The notes under the pieces: model-generated
What the model saw: the letters and a program-made list of their open reading frames with translations, nothing else
Database searches by the model: none
Told to the model about the DNA's origin: nothing
Assembly: GCA_002402125.1 (NCBI GenBank)
Contig: NVVG01000124.1
Coordinates: forward strand, 5,738-13,489
DNA: 7,752 nt
Source of the DNA: Moraxellaceae bacterium
GTDB lineage: Bacteria; Pseudomonadota; Gammaproteobacteria; Pseudomonadales; Ketobacteraceae
Direction: 5' to 3'
In this document: positions 6,701-7,752 of the stretch, piece after piece
How the letters are laid out: each line of letters starts with the position of its first letter
Numbering within the stretch: the stretch's first letter is position 1
Position numbers and translations under genes: made by a program

Positions 6701-7752
6701 AATAATCCGGTCAGCTTAGGGTACAGCGGAAATTTTGTTGAGACTGCGGAAAATACCGGAGCGCTAAGTGGAGCAGTGGCCATTAATCTGTCGGGTGATA
6801 CCTTTGTCGCCGATGTAGTGAGTGGCTCTCGTGTTGTGGTATCGAATGTTCCTGCGGGATTAACCGCGGCCTTATCAAGAGTTAATGATGGCCTAATGAT
6901 GCTGACCCTAACGGGCACTGCCAGCAATCATCTTGATGCAAATGATATTGCCAATTTGACCCTAACCTTTGCGGACGGAGCGTTTACCGGAACGGCGTTA
7001 GCCACGAATGTGAGTGACTCAACCAAGTCTGATTTGGTGGTAGATTTCAATAATGCTAGCAATATTGTTTATGTCGGTAGTTTTACTGAAACAGCGACTA
7101 ATGATGGCAGCGTTGCCGGTAGTGTAGTGATGACCTTAACGGATGATACCTTTGCCGCCGATGTGGTAAGTGGATTCAATGTATTAGCTTTTAATTCCCC
7201 CGCTGGACTGAGTGCAAATTTGGTTCGAGATAGTGCAACACAAATTACCTTAACCCTAACCGGTAACGCGAATGTCCACGCCGATGTACATGACATTAAT
7301 AATCTGTCGCTTGTCTTCTCTGATGATGCCTTTGTGATTAATAGTGCCAGCGGTGTAAGCAATAACAGTAAAACCGATATAGTGGTAGATTTTTCCGATG
7401 CGGCAAGTCTGGCCTATGTTGGCAGCTTCTCTGAGGCCGCGACAAATGATGGTGATATTAACGGTTCGCTGGCGATTACCGTAACCGATGATTCCTTTGT
7501 CGCTGATGTTACCAGTGCCGGTCGTGTAACGGCTACCAACGTGCCGGCAGGGCTGGTTGCAAATTTTGTACGCTTTAGTGCTACCCAAGTGATCTTATGG
7601 CTAACCGGGAATGCCACTAACCATCTCAGCAGTGATGACGTGAGCAATGTCAGTATCAGTTTTGCCGACGGCGCTTTTGCCAACACAGGTTTAGCTAGTA
7701 ATGTGAGTGGTAGTAGCAACAGTGATGTTGCTGTTGGTTTTAACGATATCTC
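689..7752 (+). CDS. giant secreted multidomain repeat protein, likely adhesin (3' partial)
   Basis: A single frame runs from ATG 689 to the window end with no stop: 2354 complete codons plus two bases. Domain order by residue: signal peptide 1-29; LamG-like jellyroll about 34-253; a DUF8202-like domain about 254-446; five 54-residue propeller-type repeats 460-726; and 14 beta-rich tandem units of about 116 residues from 731 onward. The start is set by AAAGGAG seven bases upstream. I saw no cysteine after residue 24. The product is rich in Asp, Asn, Ser, Thr, Val and Ala and poor in Lys, typical of exported stalk proteins. A Sec signal argues against export by the usual type I route of RTX adhesins. 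The C-terminus, which would show the anchor or sorting signal, is outside the window. Surface adhesion or glycan binding is inferred from the architecture: a binding-type head followed by a repetitive stalk. A large extracellular enzyme with unseen C-terminal catalytic domains is an alternative. No partner gene is visible. Confidence 0.93.
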   Translation, partial: MVVRSWTALVRNPITTIVFTLLLCTSALAAPGGVSADLQLWLKADTGTSTTTDGALISTWTDQSPNAHSVVADDGDPTFQNSGIETNNFFPSIKFDGDDDMKITSGIFGTNTYDDIYVFVVSWTEQGPQSGRAFYEKVTPDRVEVYPIHTNSLTYWNPGDDHADYQVRGTAKIGAYQRYLLSLRAHNGTPDFVDVRYDGLLNKSEAVMGGSVTGINNDFHLGSTGTSNRIKSNLSELIFYLANTEQTVLELQKIESYLAFKYGIELDQSIPQDYLASDGTTEMWDKDATNASTYNSGIAGIGRDDGSPLVVVQSTSAERTAMLTITAEGEGTNISPSLVDIADLEFFSWGHNGDVRVFGSTEVPGGVDNRLNRVWLMQETGDVGSVSVTFELANTGNTGDYKLLIDADGDFSNATIVAVTPSISGDQITFSGVTDIDDAEYFTLASTIASARIKFVGGAYDISAATYVGSGDELRVYDEEVAVNGMAFNTDGSKLFVIGTSGDSIVEYDLSSPFDVSTAVHLGIGEELSVSSQESSPIGFAFSSDGMKLFVVGSSGDAVVEYDLATAFDVSTGVYAGASEEFSVKGQDNDPRGLTFTPDGSALFVAGNYRDSVYRYDLGVAYDVSTAVYAGLTKSLYIGAEEATSEGLVFHPEGTYLYVIGSSGDNVVEYELSIAFDLSTVVYAGASEEFRVASQESAPKGVQFNANGSRLYVPGTSGDAIVEYLVNQTGYPEASANDGSIDNTSPIVIELTSDTFQDIDGDDILDVGSEVTVNNIPAGLTPVMALSSSDTVATLTLTGNATDHQSYHDVADITFVFDDSAFTSSSAADVIGGSGTVSSYTGISFSDNSTLVYAELGLNEVVANDGEIQGSLVMTIVNDTFSSNVVSSNLITASNVPAGLTVDFNRDNQIQITMTLTGKATNHADVNDVANLTVSLLDGATVDSSTIADVLFNSKSDLVINFDDSAVLSYSNTLAESTPASGILSGAVTISLSGDTFAADVVSSNYVSASNVPAGLTAVFSRDTDSLVTLTLAGTAASHANADDIANLTVTFADGSFVDTTLASNVDSATKSDLVVDFVDSATLNYVGSFAESTVNDGSISGSMVITIPGDTFTANVVSGNYIQLYNVPAGLSANIVRDSNTQLTVILTGNALLHEDANDINNIAILFTGDAFTSNTTSTMGNSSKIGVSIDFTDPASLGYVGSFSETAANDGSLSGSVVITLTDDTLVADAVSASRVTASNVPAGLAASFVRDSAMQITLTLTGNATNHLSTDDIDNLSISFADGAFSNTTAASDVIESIKSDVAVSYSNPASVSYSGNFSEAAANDGSITGSVVITLTGDTFVGDVVSASRVVASNLPAGLAANFVRDGATQITLTLTSNATSHVDADDIANLTITFTDGAYSNTSTASDVTNYYIANRVVDFDNPVALEYSGSFTETAANDGSVSGSVAISLSGDTFVADIVSSSRIVASNMPTGLTAVFTRNSNTLVTLTLTGKAATHIDASDIANLTVTFVDGAFDSVAVAANVSDSTKSDLVVDFNNATSLAYVGSFTEAVANDGSVSGSIVITLSNDTFSADVVSGSHVQAFNLPAGLNAVFVRDNATQITLTMSSSAGAHTDANDITNLSVVFADDAFVTNSATAVSNSSKIDIAVDFDNAANIGYAGSIAELAVNDGSVGGSLVLTLSVDTYVGDVVSANRVTASNIPIGLTANFVRDSATQITLVLTGNATSHADSNDISNLTVNFSNGSFSNTSVAANVSNSNKNDLLIDFIDPAVLAYAGSFTEIVANDGSVAGAVIMTLANDTFVADVVSASRVLASNVPTGLTALFVRDSASQLTLTLSGNATDHTSFYDVADLTVSFNNGSFAGEPLAANVLNSTQSTIAVAFDNTANLSYSGSFAENAANDGSVSGSVVISLSGDTLVGDVVSASRLAGSNVPAGLVANFVRDSATQITLTLAGNATNHTSANDITNVTITFSDGSFVNTSAAVNVSNSTQVDRIVDFNNPVSLGYSGNFVETAENTGALSGAVAINLSGDTFVADVVSGSRVVVSNVPAGLTAALSRVNDGLMMLTLTGTASNHLDANDIANLTLTFADGAFTGTALATNVSDSTKSDLVVDFNNASNIVYVGSFTETATNDGSVAGSVVMTLTDDTFAADVVSGFNVLAFNSPAGLSANLVRDSATQITLTLTGNANVHADVHDINNLSLVFSDDAFVINSASGVSNNSKTDIVVDFSDAASLAYVGSFSEAATNDGDINGSLAITVTDDSFVADVTSAGRVTATNVPAGLVANFVRFSATQVILWLTGNATNHLSSDDVSNVSISFADGAFANTGLASNVSGSSNSDVAVGFNDI
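788..1447 (+). other. LamG-like jellyroll domain (about residues 34-253)
   Basis: The segment opens with VSADLQLWLKADTG followed by STWTDQS, the usual beginning of concanavalin A-like/LamG jellyroll domains in marine bacterial surface proteins. It continues with FPSIKFDGDDDM, YVFVVSW, VDVRYDG, FHLGST and LSELIFYLA, the expected alternation of strands ending in the helix-bound ELIFY segment. Such domains commonly bind carbohydrate or protein ligands; the ligand here cannot be told. Assigned by motif memory, not by a profile search. Confidence 0.75.
1448..2026 (+). other. DUF8202-like domain following the jellyroll (about residues 254-446)
   Basis: The signature is IESYLAFKYGIEL (254-266), DYLASDGT (273 on), IAGIGRDDGSPL (298 on) and RVWLMQETGDVGSVSV (373 on), then DGDFSNA and EYFTLAS at the end. 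This set of motifs regularly follows LamG-like domains in large secreted proteins of Bacteroidetes and gammaproteobacteria. I associate it with Pfam DUF8202, but the accession name is from memory. Its function is unknown. It probably packs as a beta-sandwich behind the jellyroll. Confidence 0.6.
2066..2866 (+). repeat. five beta-propeller-type repeats of exactly 54 residues
   Basis: The repeats start at residues 460, 514, 568, 622 and 676 (bases 2066, 2228, 2390, 2552, 2714). Each reads roughly [FY]D[VIL]S-x6-GxxEE-x4-SSQESxPxGxxF-xxDGxKLFVxGSSGDxVVEYDL. The DG (EG or NG in units 4 and 5) falls at 491, 545, 599, 653 and 707, so no insertion or deletion has been accepted in any repeat. The pattern resembles the YVTN/NHL-like blades seen in marine bacterial proteins, each blade being four strands. 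Five blades are fewer than the usual six to eight, so the ring may be closed by neighbouring strands or be a true five-bladed form. Propellers usually bind ligands or proteins. Confidence 0.75.
3590..4978 (+). repeat. super-repeat block 1: units 3-6 (A, B, C, D)
   Basis: Unit 3 (A) has a SLVTLTLAGTAASH strand in place of ATQITLTLTGNAT and ends ATKSDLVVDF. Unit 4 (B, 115 residues) has LYNVPAGL, GDAF and GNSSKIGVSIDF. Unit 5 (C) has RVTASNVPAGL and NHLSTDDIDNLSISFADGAF. Unit 6 (D) has VGDVVSASR, TITFTDG and an exit linker NRVVDFDNPVALEYSG. These class marks recur in the same order in the next two blocks. Confidence 0.7.
4979..6715 (+). repeat. super-repeat block 2: units 7-11 (A, B, C, extra, D)
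   Basis: Unit 7 (A) has TLVTLTLTGKAATH and STKSDLVVDFNN. Unit 8 (B, 115 residues) has AFNLPAGL, DDAFVTNSA and SNSSKIDIAVDF. Unit 9 (C) has RVTASNIPIGL. Unit 10 is an extra unit with NATDHTSFYDVADLTVSF, matched best by unit 1 (NATDHQSYHDVADITFVF). Unit 11 (D) has VGDVVSASR, TITFSDG and DRIVDFNNPVSLGYSG. The block is one unit longer than block 1. Confidence 0.65.
6716..7752 (+). repeat. super-repeat block 3: units 12-14 (A, B, C), cut by the window end
   Basis: Unit 12 (A) has GLMMLTLTGTASNH and STKSDLVVDFNN. Unit 13 (B, 115 residues) has AFNSPAGL, DDAFVINSA and SNNSKTDIVVDF. Unit 14 (C) has RVTATNVPAGL and NHLSSDDVSNVSISFADGAF, close to unit 5. The window ends about one codon before the expected start of the next unit. 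Unit 14 departs from consensus with VRFSATQ and an unusual Trp in ILWLTGN. Confidence 0.65.

Larger units (their letters stand above)
2879..7752 (+). repeat. tandem array of 14 beta-rich units of about 116 residues
   Basis: Unit starts, at the LxYxGSF segment, are 2879, 3239, 3590, 3938, 4283, 4631, 4979, 5327, 5672, 6020, 6368, 6716, 7064 and 7409; the last unit is cut by the window end. A typical unit reads LxYxGSFxE, ANDGSVSGSVVITLSGDTF, ADVVSASRVTASNVPAGL, FVRDSATQITLTLTGNATxH, DANDIANLTVTFADGAF and a linker like STKSDLVVDFNN. The alternation suggests an Ig-like or cadherin-like sandwich of about seven strands (inference). Conserved NDG, GDTF, DANDI and linker Asp/Asn residues could bind calcium at domain joints. 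Units 1 and 2 are divergent; unit 1 (about 120 residues) carries an insertion with DIDGDDILD. The repeats are clear at protein level, but the DNA has drifted, much of it synonymously, so the array looks old and selected. Confidence 0.92.

Noticed and set aside
4936..7719. Long minus-strand open frames across the repeat array (for example 4936-5316, 5758-6168, 6580-6927, 7414-7719)
   Set aside because: They recur with the unit period and translate the reverse complement of the same conserved codons. They are shadows of the giant + strand frame, with no ribosome binding sites or independent protein character.
2879..7752. The tandem repeats as a CRISPR array or DNA satellite
   Set aside because: The period is about 348 bases, the frame is kept throughout, and conservation is at protein level with much synonymous drift. 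These are protein domain repeats.

Overview
The window holds one dominant object: a giant secreted repeat protein encoded on the + strand from an ATG at 689. It runs open, without any stop, to the last base of the window (at least 2354 codons, C-terminus not seen). Upstream is a gene-poor, AT-rich leader of about 690 bases with degraded coding remnants and several inverted repeats. The organism looks like a Gram-negative, probably marine gammaproteobacterium or a similar lineage. The reasons are the base composition (estimated mid-40s % GC), a canonical AAGGAG ribosome binding site, a Sec signal peptide, a domain combination familiar from marine proteobacteria and Bacteroidetes, and a strongly acidic protein in which I saw no cysteine after the signal peptide. 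This placement is inference.

Layout. At 1-48 there may be the C-terminal tail of a + strand gene. From about 371 down to 152 on the minus strand lies what looks like a frameshifted remnant of a gene I do not recognise. After its stop the frame remains open towards the window edge. From 372 to 688 there is no gene; this part carries a weak promoter candidate, a 9-bp-stem hairpin (596-618), a 19-bp palindrome (652-670) and the ribosome binding site (675-681).

The giant protein reads, in order: signal peptide (residues 1-29); LamG-like jellyroll domain (about 34-253); a domain with the IESYLAFKYGI / IAGIGRDD signature that often follows such jellyrolls (about 254-446, resembling Pfam DUF8202); five beta-propeller-type repeats spaced exactly 54 residues (460-726); and then 14 tandem beta-rich units of about 116 residues (731 to the window edge). 

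The most interesting structure is a second level of order in the 116-residue array. Units fall into classes A, B, C and D that recur in the same order: A3-B4-C5-D6, A7-B8-C9-X10-D11, A12-B13-C14. The three B units are all 115 residues, while every other unit from 3 to 12 is 116. The array thus seems to have grown by duplication of a four-unit block (about 1.4 kb), with one extra unit in the second block. The DNA has since diverged, much of it at synonymous positions. The likely role is a long surface fibre: a binding head (jellyroll plus propeller) held away from the cell by a stalk of beta-sandwich domains. That function is inferred, as no anchor or secretion partner is visible.
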